Source: CAZOEL01 sp964578835 (GTDB taxonomy: Bacteria > Desulfobacterota > Syntrophobacteria > Syntrophobacterales > Syntrophobacteraceae). From it: a stretch of DNA of 42,469 nt. Location of the stretch: NCBI GenBank assembly GCA_964578835.1, contig CAZOEL010000062.1, positions 1-42,469 of the forward strand. Direction: 5' to 3'. Below, in pieces: positions 35,352 through 42,469 of this stretch. Numbering within the stretch: the first letter of the stretch is position 1; the number at the start of each line of letters is the position of its first letter. The position numbers were made by a program, and so were the translations under genes. A model generated the notes under the pieces. The model searched no databases and had not been told where the DNA came from. It saw nothing but the letters and a program-made list of their open reading frames with translations.

Positions 35352-35966
35352 ATGCCACGATGGGGTATGGTTTTCGATCTCAAAAGATGTATCGGGTGCA
35401 ATGCCTGTACGGTTGCGTGCAAACAGGAAAACACCACACCCGACGGAGTGCTTTGGACCAAGACGGTAAGTGAGGAAATCGGAGTCTATCCAAACGTTAC
35501 ACGCGTCTATATTCCGCTTACCTGCAATCAGTGCGAAGATGCGCCATGCGAGAGAGTCTGTCCGACAAAAGCTACTTACACCCGGTCGGACGGCATTGTC
35601 ATGGTCGACGAAAACAAGTGCATCGGTTGCGGCGCCTGCGCTACGGCCTGTCCGTACAAAAACCGGTACAAACTTCACCAGGAAGCTTTCGATCGTGGGC
35701 TGCACAAAAACGGCATTCTGACGCCGTTCGAAAAGCAGGGCTACGGCCGATTCGTTGTCGGAACCGCCGTGAAGTGCACCTTCTGTCATGAACGCGTCGA
35801 AGCTGGGAACGAACCCGCTTGTGTCGCCACCTGCCCGACCGAGGCGAGAATTTTCGGCGACCTCGATGATCCAAAGAGCAAATTGAGGAGAATCATCCAG
35901 GCCCGCAAAGGGTATCAACCTCTTGCGCAGCACAATACGAAGCCGAAAGTTTTTTACGTGGAATGA
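35352..35966 (+). CDS. 4x[4Fe-4S] electron transfer subunit (PsrB/DmsB type)
   Basis: This 204-residue subunit has four cluster motifs: CIGCNACTVAC, CNQCEDAPCERVC, CIGCGACATAC and CTFCHERVEAGNEPACVATC. This is the standard wire between a Mo-bisMGD subunit and a membrane anchor. It starts 14 bases after the catalytic gene, with GGGAGG upstream. No export signal is present, in agreement with its partner. Confidence 0.95.
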   Translation: MPRWGMVFDLKRCIGCNACTVACKQENTTPDGVLWTKTVSEEIGVYPNVTRVYIPLTCNQCEDAPCERVCPTKATYTRSDGIVMVDENKCIGCGACATACPYKNRYKLHQEAFDRGLHKNGILTPFEKQGYGRFVVGTAVKCTFCHERVEAGNEPACVATCPTEARIFGDLDDPKSKLRRIIQARKGYQPLAQHNTKPKVFYVE

Positions 35967-35999
35967 TTCGAACTTCAAAGTCTATGAAGGGTGAAAACC

Positions 36000-36890
36000 A
36001 TGAATTCAAAAGTATATCAAATGGTTGGCGATGAGTTTGAGCTGGGCTACCGGCATCAGGAGTATTGGGGTTGGACGATCGCTCTTGCTTTCTTCTTTGG
36101 AGAGGTTGGCGCAGGCTTCTTCTTTATCTCGGCCTTTTTCAATTTCAATCTTGGCATGATTGCCGGATGGCTCATGGTTTCGGTCTGTAAGCCCGCCGCA
36201 TTGTTCATGCATCTTGGGCAGCCTTTCCGCGCCTGGCGAGCCATCATGGGGATCAAAAGCTCCTGGATCAGCAGAGGGCTTGCCTCCAGCATTATTTACA
36301 CCGGCTTTGGAGCGATCCACATCCTGAACCAGTATCAGAATTTCCTGCCCGAGTCGCTTGCAACGCCGGTCTTTGCCATTGCCATGCTGGGCTGCATCGG
36401 CGTCATGATCTATCTTGGCTTCGTACTTTCCTACTCTCCCTCGATTCCTCTCTGGGACTCTGGCCTGATGCCTATCATCAGTCTTACCTACGGCCTGCTC
36501 GGCGGGGTAACGCTCGTGCTGCTTTTCGGATATCCTACCTTTTTGGCCCAAAGCCCTGAGACAATCAAGCTCCTCAAAGCTTTAGAGCTCGGGCTCGTAC
36601 TCTTCTGCGCCGTTATTCTCGCCAGTTTCCTCCATGGCGCAGCCTATGGCAGCGACGCCGGAATGAAATCGGTCTTGCTCCTTCTCAAGGAAGACTTCGC
36701 CAAGTACTTCATTTCGTCGGTAATCGTTATCGGGATTGTCTTTACGATCCTTCTCATTAATATGGCGCCCGTGTCTTTTGCCGCACTCCTGACCATCGCC
36801 GTCGCCGAGTTGATCGGAGATATCGGCCTCAAGATCCTCCTGTTCAAGGCCGGCGCATATCAACCGGCAGTGTCCCACGCCCGTTTTTAA
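36000..36890 (+). CDS. NrfD/PsrC-type membrane anchor subunit
   Basis: This protein of about 296 residues has about eight membrane helices (first near 20-45; HLGQPFRAWRAI in a loop is a recurrent NrfD-family motif). Such anchors exchange electrons with the quinone pool without heme. I choose ATG 36000, nine bases after GAAGG; the frame opens nine bases earlier at a GTG too close to the ribosome site. The catalytic partner is cytoplasmic, so the complex would connect a cytoplasmic redox reaction with menaquinone. Confidence 0.92.
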   Translation: MNSKVYQMVGDEFELGYRHQEYWGWTIALAFFFGEVGAGFFFISAFFNFNLGMIAGWLMVSVCKPAALFMHLGQPFRAWRAIMGIKSSWISRGLASSIIYTGFGAIHILNQYQNFLPESLATPVFAIAMLGCIGVMIYLGFVLSYSPSIPLWDSGLMPIISLTYGLLGGVTLVLLFGYPTFLAQSPETIKLLKALELGLVLFCAVILASFLHGAAYGSDAGMKSVLLLLKEDFAKYFISSVIVIGIVFTILLINMAPVSFAALLTIAVAELIGDIGLKILLFKAGAYQPAVSHARF

Positions 36891-36950
36891 CAATGCGCAA
36901 GATGGCGTGCTCTAGTGGGTCGTCAACATCGTTTCTTCCGGTGAGAGCAG

Positions 36951-37044
36951 GCCCCCTCTCCCTTGGGAAGAGGGTCGGGGTGAGGGAAGTATTCTTTATT
37001 ATAAGGATTTCTCCCACCTTTTCCTCTCCCTGAGGGAGAGGGAA
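36951..37044. repeat. Dispersed palindromic intergenic repeat (CCCTCTCCC type)
   Basis: Two hairpins, at 36954-36974 (CCCTCTCCC/GGAAGAGGG) and 37023-37041 (CCTCTCCC/GGGAGAGG), flank an AT-rich centre. The outer ends are inverted copies of each other (CCCTCTCCCT...AGGGAGAGGG), giving a roughly 90-base element with terminal inverted repeats. Sequences of the CCCTCTCCC-GGGTGAGGG type occur in many copies in diverse bacterial genomes. It separates the NrfD gene from the FmdE gene. Confidence 0.75.
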
Positions 37045-37116
37045 AAACTGCAACCTGAATATTCGAAGTCGACAGTCCACTAGACTAACGCCACCTTTTG
37101 GGCTTCGGAGAAGAAG

Positions 37117-37752
37117 ATGGAAGATTTCGAAACGCTACTCTCCCGCTCTGTAGAGATGCACGGGCATCTCTGCCCGGGGCAGGTTATCGGTGTGCGGATG
37201 GCGATGTTGGGATGCCGACTGATCGGTATCGAAGACCCTCGGCGAGATGTGAAGAAGCTCATTGTCTTTGTAGAGATCGACCGCTGCGCAAGCGACTCCA
37301 TTGCAGTGGCGACGGGTTGTAAGCTGGGGCGGCGATCTCTCAAGTATATAGACAACGGCATCATGGCTGCGACCTTTCTCAATCTGGAAACGGCCGTGGC
37401 CTACCGGGTAGCCGCCAGGGAAGAGTCCCGTGAGCTGGCTCTCAAATACGCTCCGCACATTAAAGGCGCTCATGATCGGCAGTTGCATGCCTATAGGAAG
37501 ATGTCGACCTCGGAGCTCTTCCGGATTCAGCAGGTGAAAGTCGACCTCCAGAGACTCGATCTGCCGGGCCCGACGCGACGCAAGTCGGTCTGTGCGGCCT
37601 GTGGAGAAACGGTGCGTGATGGAAAAGAGAAGATAATAAATGGCTTGGCGTATTGCAGGCCGTGTGCGGGAGACTCTTATTTCCTGTCCATAGAAAGTGA
37701 GGATATGGAGCATGGGGTCATGAGGTCTCTTGCAGTCGGGGAATCCAAATGA
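37117..37752 (+). CDS. FmdE-like protein with C-terminal zinc finger
   Basis: This 211-residue protein has the FmdE N-terminal domain (MHGHLCPGQVIGVRMA; conserved His/Cys metal ligands, then DRCASDSIAVATGC) and a C-terminal CAACGE ... YCRPCA zinc-finger-like unit. FmdE proteins occur near molybdenum or tungsten enzymes such as formylmethanofuran dehydrogenase, with unproven function; a role in cofactor or metal handling is inferred. GGAGAAGAAG directly precedes the ATG. The following gene starts close by, so the two probably work together on one of the Mo/W enzymes here. Confidence 0.88.
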   Translation: MEDFETLLSRSVEMHGHLCPGQVIGVRMAMLGCRLIGIEDPRRDVKKLIVFVEIDRCASDSIAVATGCKLGRRSLKYIDNGIMAATFLNLETAVAYRVAAREESRELALKYAPHIKGAHDRQLHAYRKMSTSELFRIQQVKVDLQRLDLPGPTRRKSVCAACGETVRDGKEKIINGLAYCRPCAGDSYFLSIESEDMEHGVMRSLAVGESK

Positions 37753-37786
37753 ATATGCACTCTTCGAAAGTATAGGGGTTCCGGCG

Positions 37787-38812
37787 ATGATGAAGAAAAT
37801 TGCCTTTTCCGAAGCGGTTGGGCAGGAGTTGGCCCATGATATCACGGAAATCAGGCCTGGAGAATTCAAGGGAGCTGCGTTCCGCAAAGGACATGTCATT
37901 CAGGAATGTGACTGTGCGCATTTTCAGCGGCTTGGAAAGGAGCACTTCTACGAGCTGTCCATAGAAGAAGATGAATATCACGAAAATGACGCGGCCGAGT
38001 TGATGGCCAAGGCTCTTTGCGGCGAAGGAGTATCGTGGTTTGAGCCTCCCCATGAGGGAAAGATCGTTCTGAGAGCCCGGCACAGCGGGCTTCTCAAGAT
38101 CGATGTGGAGGCTCTGGCTCGCTTCAACCTCATTCCCGAGGTCATGTGCGCGACCCGGCACAACAACGATCTTGTGCAGAAAGGAAATGTCGTAGGCGCC
38201 ACGAGAGCCATCCCGCTTGTCGTGAAGAAGGATGTCGTTCACGATGCCTGCCGGGCGGCGGATAGGGGAATTCTTACTGTTCGTCCGCTCCGTCACGCCC
38301 GCGCAGGTCTGGTCATTACCGGCAACGAGGTCTACAATGGACACATAGAGGACCGTTTCGAACCCGTGCTGCGCGGGAAAGTCGCCACCCTTGGCGGAGA
38401 GGTCGTCAGCGTTGCATTTGCACCTGACGACAGGTCCAAAATCGGGGAATGTTTGAAAAATGCTCTGAAGGCCGGAGCCGACCTCATCCTCATCTCGGGC
38501 GGCATGTCCGTCGATCCCGACGATGTGACCAGGGAGGCGGTAAAAGATGCGGGCGCTCAACGCCTCATCTATGGCTCCGCAGTTCTTCCCGGGGCCATGT
38601 TCATGATGGCCTGGCTTGGAGATGTCCCGGTCCTGGGCACGCCAGCCTGCGGCCTTTTCCACCGGATCACGGCGCTCGACCTCATCCTGCCGAGAGTGCT
38701 CGCTGGCGAGATTCTCACAGAAAAGGATATCGCCCTCTTGGGACATGGGGGATTGTGCCTCAACTGTCCTGACTGCATCTATCCCCGATGCGCTTTCGGC
38801 AAAGGGGCGTAA
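37787..38812 (+). CDS. MoeA-like molybdopterin-binding protein with Cys-rich tail
   Basis: This protein of about 341 residues has an N-terminal part that resembles MoeA (SEAVGQELAHDITEI, then GAAFRKGHVI), but only a shortened version. The C-terminal MoCF-binding domain has GNEVYNG and the nucleotide/molybdopterin loop LILISGGMSVDPDDVTRE, plus a proline-rich VLGTPACGLFHR. The tail LCLNCPDCIYPRCAFGKG has four Cys and looks metal-binding. Its role could be metal insertion into molybdopterin for the local enzymes. I prefer the ATG at 37787; the frame opens at 37730 inside the FmdE gene. Confidence 0.86.
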   Translation: MMKKIAFSEAVGQELAHDITEIRPGEFKGAAFRKGHVIQECDCAHFQRLGKEHFYELSIEEDEYHENDAAELMAKALCGEGVSWFEPPHEGKIVLRARHSGLLKIDVEALARFNLIPEVMCATRHNNDLVQKGNVVGATRAIPLVVKKDVVHDACRAADRGILTVRPLRHARAGLVITGNEVYNGHIEDRFEPVLRGKVATLGGEVVSVAFAPDDRSKIGECLKNALKAGADLILISGGMSVDPDDVTREAVKDAGAQRLIYGSAVLPGAMFMMAWLGDVPVLGTPACGLFHRITALDLILPRVLAGEILTEKDIALLGHGGLCLNCPDCIYPRCAFGKGA

Positions 38813-39261
38813 AGAAGGAGGGGATTCTCGCACGGTCGGACAATGCGGAAAAAAGAGATATATAGAAGGGGATCAGGGACCGCCGGTCGGATAGCGCCAT
38901 CTTTTGGGACAACGACCGGCGCACAGAGCCACAATTGCATCGGCAGCGCCCTACTGATCCATATATCTTGCTTCAAATCCGGAGATCCCTGGCGAAGGCG
39001 CTCCGGATTGCGCCGACAGCGAGGCGATGGTGAAAAAACTGCACGTTTCATCGAACAGAACGCCGCTCCCCATAAGTATCCCCGGAACGACAGAATTCGC
39101 GCACCCACCGCCTTGTATTGAAACAGGAAAGTCTCAACAATTCGAGCTCTAAATGCTTGAGCGCAGGATGGAATAGATAACCAAAAACTGTCTCTTCATA
39201 AAGAATCGGAATGATCCCAACTCTGCACAGGGGAAGATCGCTCAGCCGATAAGGAGGAACC
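38813..39261. other. Intergenic stretch before the VOC and AOR genes
   Basis: About 450 bases with no convincing gene; the open frame at 38843-39121 has no ribosome site and no family features. A perfect nine-base inverted repeat (AATCCGGAG at 38976 and CTCCGGATT at 39001) may be a terminator of the preceding genes, but has no T-run. I found neither a sigma-54 promoter nor TGTAAAG sites here. Confidence 0.5.
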
Positions 39262-39702
39262 ATGAACATCAAAAGAATCGATCATATTTGTATTGCAGTC
39301 AAAAACCTCGACGAAGCCCGCAAGATGTGGGAGCCGCTCCTTGGAAAAGACAAGCCGGACGACGCCTACGTGGATGAGCCGGAAAAGATCCGAGTCGCCC
39401 GCTATTATGTGGGAGAGGTGGGGTTTGAGCTGATGGAGTCTACGGACCCGGATGGCGATGTAGCCAAGTTTATTGAAAAACGCGGCGAAGGAGTCATGCT
39501 CGTCAGCTTCAATGTGGACAACACCCGCGATGCGATCGATGAGCTTCAGGCCAAAGGCTATCCCTTCATCCCGGATGCAAGGGGAGAGATTGCCAGGCCT
39601 TTTCGCGACGGCGAGTTCGCCTTCGTGCACCCGAGGAAGCTCAATGGGGTTTTGACTGAAATTATCGATGATAAAGGCAGGTTAGCTTCCCGATCGAAAT
39701 AA
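39262..39702 (+). CDS. VOC-superfamily protein resembling methylmalonyl-CoA epimerase
   Basis: This 146-residue protein has two beta-alpha-beta-beta-beta repeats. Epimerase-like ligands are H8 (RIDHICIAV), a Glu in GFELMES and the C-terminal FVHPRKLNGVLTEI with His and Glu. However, the central GxGxHH motif reads GEGVML, so the His pair (positions 79-80) is Met-Leu and one metal ligand of epimerases is absent. It may act on a related acyl-CoA or ring product by different chemistry. AAGGAGG sits before the ATG. Confidence 0.82.
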   Translation: MNIKRIDHICIAVKNLDEARKMWEPLLGKDKPDDAYVDEPEKIRVARYYVGEVGFELMESTDPDGDVAKFIEKRGEGVMLVSFNVDNTRDAIDELQAKGYPFIPDARGEIARPFRDGEFAFVHPRKLNGVLTEIIDDKGRLASRSK

Positions 39703-39779
39703 GGGATGTCGTTTGTCTATTGAGCTCGGTCAACTGGTGGCGCAACGCCTGATCCATTTGTACTGTAGAGGTGAATAAA

Positions 39780-41807
39780 ATGAGGTACGCAGAGACAGGA
39801 TACAACTTGGAAGTCGATTTGTCGGTGGGCAATATTGAGCGGGTGGAGACAGATCCCAGATTGACCGAGCTTCATCTGGGCGGCAACGGTACTGCCGCCA
39901 GGATCATATGGGATAGGGTGAGTCCTGAGACGGAGGCTTTTTCTCCAGACAATCTACTCATATTCAGCGCGGGTTTATTGGTCGGCACGCCTGTGCCGGC
40001 CTGCAACCGCACCATGGTCGATACCATTTCCCCCCAGACAAATATGTTTTCTCATTCGATTTTTGGAGGTTACTTCGGACCGGAACTGAAGCATGCCGGC
40101 TACGATAAGATCGTCATTGGCGGCAAAGCCCCAGACCTGGTCTATCTATGGATACACAACGACAGGGTGGAAATACGCGACGCCTCTCATCTGAAAGGCA
40201 AAGGCGCTCAGGAAACCGCGGCGATCATCAAAGATGAGCTGAAAGATCCAGGGATTCAGGTGGCCGCAATCGGTCTGGCCGGTGAAAACAGACTTTTCAT
40301 GGCTACCATCGAACACTCGAACGCCAGCGCCTCGCGCGGGGTGGGGGCGGTTATGGGGGATAAGAGGCTCAAAGCCATCGCCGTGCGCGGCACAAAAGAT
40401 TTTTTTGTCGCCAATCCGGAAGAGCTCTTCAAATTATGCCTCAAGCACAGTCAGGATATAAGCGCAAGTCCTCTCAACGGGGACCTTATGGCGATCGAGT
40501 GGAACGATGCTTTTCACCACGACAACTTCGCCTGGGGCAATGCGCGCGTGCGCAGAAAAGGCTATTGGACCCAGGAACTGGAAGACAGGTGGAAGGACTA
40601 CACCCTAGAGATCCGCGACCGGCTTCAGGGCTGCTACAATTGTCCGAAGAACTGTCATCTCGTGGTCAAGCCCCCTGGACGGCAAAGATACATGCTGAAA
40701 TGCTTTGGGAAAGGCACCTGGCACATGGCGGCTTTTGAAGAGCTTCCCTTCACTTTCGACATACTGGCTCTAAGTCAGGAATATGGCGTGGACAATTACG
40801 CCGCGCCGCAGACCATAGCCTTTGCCATTGAGCTCTACGAGGCCGGCATCTTAACCGACAAAGATCTGCCTGATTTTCCGGAGAAAAGCTCTGACAGATT
40901 CTACTATCTTCTTGAAAAGCTTGTCCGCCGGGAAGGCATTGGGGATGTCCTGGCCTATGGCGTCTATGCGGCGGCCCGCATTATTGGAAACGGCGCGGAA
41001 GAATACGACCACAACACAATGAAGAAATTTGAGCAGATACCACTCAAGCTGGGAAAGGTGAATTATCCCTATTATCTAATGTATTGCACCAGCGACAAGA
41101 TGGCTATCAATCAAACTGAAGGGTCATATCCGCAGGACGCGATAAAAGATCTTGCGGAGAGACAGCAGTTTGTAGACGAATGGATATCCGCGCCCGAGAG
41201 ATTCAAAAAATTCTTCATGGAATGGGAGCCGCGCACCAATCCATCGGTAGAAGCGTCAATCAACATTTGCGACTGGAACGAGACCATGCACTACGTTGAT
41301 GACTGCACCGGTCTTTGCGCCTTTTGTTCATCTTTCAGAGGCCAGTTTGGCGGCGGCACAGCCTACCATATTTATAATATTCCAACCTTCATCAACCTTG
41401 CGACCGGGATGAATTTGAACGCCGACGACTTGTGGCAGGCGGCGAGAAGGAACCGCAACTTGGTGAGGGCCATCAATATCGGCAGAGGTTTGAGAAGGAT
41501 TGACGAGAAGCCGCCTAAAGATCACTGGAAGGTCAGGGAGCCTGAAAAAGAGCAGGAGCTTCTGGACGAGTACTATAAATTCAAAGGATGGACCCATGAA
41601 GGAATTCCGTCCAAGGCTACGTTGGATAAACTAGGCCTGGATTATGTGGCTGAAGAGCTCATTAAGCGGGGAATCCTGACAGGAAGCGAGGATAATTGCT
41701 ACACGGATCATTCGTGTTACTCAGAGGGGATGAAAAAAGAGGAACTGGTGGCTGTGCGTCGAGCTGAACATTTCACTCTGACTGAGTACAATATCAAGAA
41801 TAAATAG
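39780..41807 (+). CDS. Tungsten aldehyde oxidoreductase-family protein, BamB-like
   Basis: This protein of about 675 residues has the AOR N-domain (TGYNLEVDLSVGNIERVETD, GGNGTAARIIWD), pterin-binding region (ASRGVGAVMGDKRLKAIAVRG), [4Fe-4S] Cys C285, C288 and C292 (CYNCPKNC) with a distant partner in DDCTGLCAFC, and C308 in YMLKCFGK as possible metal ligand. The opening and overall pattern are much closer to BamB, the catalytic subunit of class II benzoyl-CoA reductase, than to hyperthermophile AORs. ATG 39780 is nine bases after GAGG; a GTG opens nine bases earlier. A ferredoxin follows. Benzoyl-CoA reduction itself is not assured, since other BamB-family members act on other substrates. Confidence 0.88.
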   Translation: MRYAETGYNLEVDLSVGNIERVETDPRLTELHLGGNGTAARIIWDRVSPETEAFSPDNLLIFSAGLLVGTPVPACNRTMVDTISPQTNMFSHSIFGGYFGPELKHAGYDKIVIGGKAPDLVYLWIHNDRVEIRDASHLKGKGAQETAAIIKDELKDPGIQVAAIGLAGENRLFMATIEHSNASASRGVGAVMGDKRLKAIAVRGTKDFFVANPEELFKLCLKHSQDISASPLNGDLMAIEWNDAFHHDNFAWGNARVRRKGYWTQELEDRWKDYTLEIRDRLQGCYNCPKNCHLVVKPPGRQRYMLKCFGKGTWHMAAFEELPFTFDILALSQEYGVDNYAAPQTIAFAIELYEAGILTDKDLPDFPEKSSDRFYYLLEKLVRREGIGDVLAYGVYAAARIIGNGAEEYDHNTMKKFEQIPLKLGKVNYPYYLMYCTSDKMAINQTEGSYPQDAIKDLAERQQFVDEWISAPERFKKFFMEWEPRTNPSVEASINICDWNETMHYVDDCTGLCAFCSSFRGQFGGGTAYHIYNIPTFINLATGMNLNADDLWQAARRNRNLVRAINIGRGLRRIDEKPPKDHWKVREPEKEQELLDEYYKFKGWTHEGIPSKATLDKLGLDYVAEELIKRGILTGSEDNCYTDHSCYSEGMKKEELVAVRRAEHFTLTEYNIKNK

Positions 41808-41827
41808 TCCGGGAGGCAAAGACAGCG

Positions 41828-42373
41828 ATGAGCGAGTTGGTCAAGAAAAAAATCAAAACAATAAAAGTCGACCTGGACAAATGCAACGGTTGTCGCTCTT
41901 GTGAGATAGCCTGCGCAGCCTATCACGCCACGCCGAAATACAGCAGTTTCAATCCAAGCCGCTCCAGGATTCGGATGGTCATAAACGAGAGAAACGATGA
42001 ATGGGTTGCCGTTCGCTCCACGGATTACAGCATAGCCGAGTGCAATGGCAGACGCACCTATACGGTTAAAGGGAAAGAATACAGTTCGTGCAGTTTTTGC
42101 GGCACTATCTGTCCAGCCAGGGACCTGTTCAAGGAGCCCGACTCCGGTCTTCCTCTCAAATGTGACATGTGTGGCGACGATCCGGCGCAGATACCCCTGT
42201 GTGTTCAGATATGCAGTCGCGGCGCCTTGACCTATTCCGAAAGGGAAGAAATAGTCGAAAAAGGTTTTGAGCGGGAACAAGGGGACATGGAAGTGGGCCT
42301 GGATGCATTGGTGGATAAACATGGTTTAAAGCAGGTGCTCGAGGCTGTCGCCCGCATGGCTAAAAAGGGCTAA
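41828..42373 (+). CDS. BamC-like iron-sulfur electron transfer protein
   Basis: This 181-residue ferredoxin has cluster motifs CNGCRSCEIAC (about residues 19-29), CSFCGTICPARDLF and CDMCGDDPAQIPLCVQIC, implying about three [4Fe-4S]. BamC has a comparable size and accompanies BamB. It follows the BamB-like gene after 20 bases, with GGGAGG upstream, so it is the expected electron partner. Confidence 0.88.
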   Translation: MSELVKKKIKTIKVDLDKCNGCRSCEIACAAYHATPKYSSFNPSRSRIRMVINERNDEWVAVRSTDYSIAECNGRRTYTVKGKEYSSCSFCGTICPARDLFKEPDSGLPLKCDMCGDDPAQIPLCVQICSRGALTYSEREEIVEKGFEREQGDMEVGLDALVDKHGLKQVLEAVARMAKKG

Positions 42374-42436
42374 CACATTTACTGCGCATAAAGAGAATAG
42401 AGGAAGAGTATAGAGAACCGGGAGGACGGCGAGGCT

Positions 42437-42469
42437 TTGGAGATCAAAGACATTGCCGAGATCATCCGC
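42437..42469 (+). CDS. Start of a further gene, cut by the window edge
   Basis: A TTG at 42437 with GGGAGG about ten bases upstream opens a frame reading MEIKDIAEIIR to the last base. In bam-type clusters the ferredoxin is followed by heterodisulfide-reductase-like genes, so such a protein is expected. Eleven residues cannot prove it, and another start downstream is possible. Confidence 0.35.
   Translation, partial: MEIKDIAEIIR

Noticed and set aside
38843..39121. 92-residue plus-strand frame in the gap before the VOC gene
   Set aside because: No ribosome site, low-complexity basic composition and no family resemblance.
32753..41807. In-frame selenocysteine codon in the Mo or W oxidoreductases
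   Set aside because: The likely ligand positions are Cys and the frames run without internal TGA.
1..42469. CRISPR array, rRNA operon or insertion-sequence transposase
   Set aside because: No regularly spaced direct repeats, rRNA-like sequence or transposase motif was seen in the window.

Overview
The window most likely comes from an anaerobic member of the former Deltaproteobacteria (Desulfobacterota, Syntrophobacter-like). This rests on gene order and protein style only: a DUF4390-ntrY-ntrX block, a dnaG-rpoD pair, many low-potential iron-sulfur, molybdenum and tungsten enzymes, and no oxygen-dependent enzyme. No species can be named from the sequence alone.

Layout. 1-868: end of an unrecognised helix-turn-helix protein overlapped by a ribonuclease HI gene with a one-base frame break. 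1111-1288: tRNA-Pro(GGG) on the minus strand with its promoter and terminator. 1395-7428 (minus): an ABC-2 exporter pair, a DUF4390 protein, and an NtrY/NtrX-type two-component system. 8036-9433: DEAD-box RNA helicase. 9620-13296 (minus): dnaG-rpoD. 13544-14764: an EAL-HDOD protein with a degenerate EAL half. 14832-16817 (minus): a GAF/AAA+/Fis sigma-54 activator of the AcoR type, at the edge of a large catabolic region.

From 17127 to the window end every gene is on the plus strand. The first block has an outer-membrane channel protein of the phenol-degradation (MetA/SphA) family, a three-subunit molybdenum hydroxylase (FAD, 2x[2Fe-2S], Mo subunits) and three maturation genes typical of selenium-dependent molybdenum hydroxylases (yqeC, mocA, yqeB types). 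The second block has a hydantoinase/dihydropyrimidinase-family amidohydrolase and a 2-oxoacid:ferredoxin oxidoreductase, whose beta subunit carries an N-terminal four-cluster ferredoxin domain and whose genes enclose an FAD/NAD(P) oxidoreductase. It continues with a Mo-bisMGD oxidoreductase, its 4x[4Fe-4S] partner and an NrfD-type membrane anchor, then an FmdE-like protein, a MoeA-like molybdopterin-binding protein, a VOC-fold protein, a BamB-like tungsten aldehyde oxidoreductase homologue and a BamC-like ferredoxin. A further gene is cut by the window edge.

The strongest non-coding signal is a duplicated promoter architecture. Both blocks start with a near-consensus sigma-54 promoter (TGGTAC-N5-TTGC). 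Upstream of each are the same TGTAAAG half-site arrays, at exactly the same distance (190 bp from the start of the array's CTTACA/TGTAAAG dyad to the -24 GG), plus an identical 15-base palindrome further upstream. This suggests that the adjacent activator controls both blocks as one regulon. My working inference is a pathway for anaerobic breakdown of a nitrogen heterocycle or related ring compound: uptake, hydroxylation by the Mo hydroxylase, hydrolytic ring opening by the amidohydrolase, oxidation of a 2-oxoacid intermediate, and electron disposal through the Fe-S/Mo/NrfD complex. The substrate is not determined.
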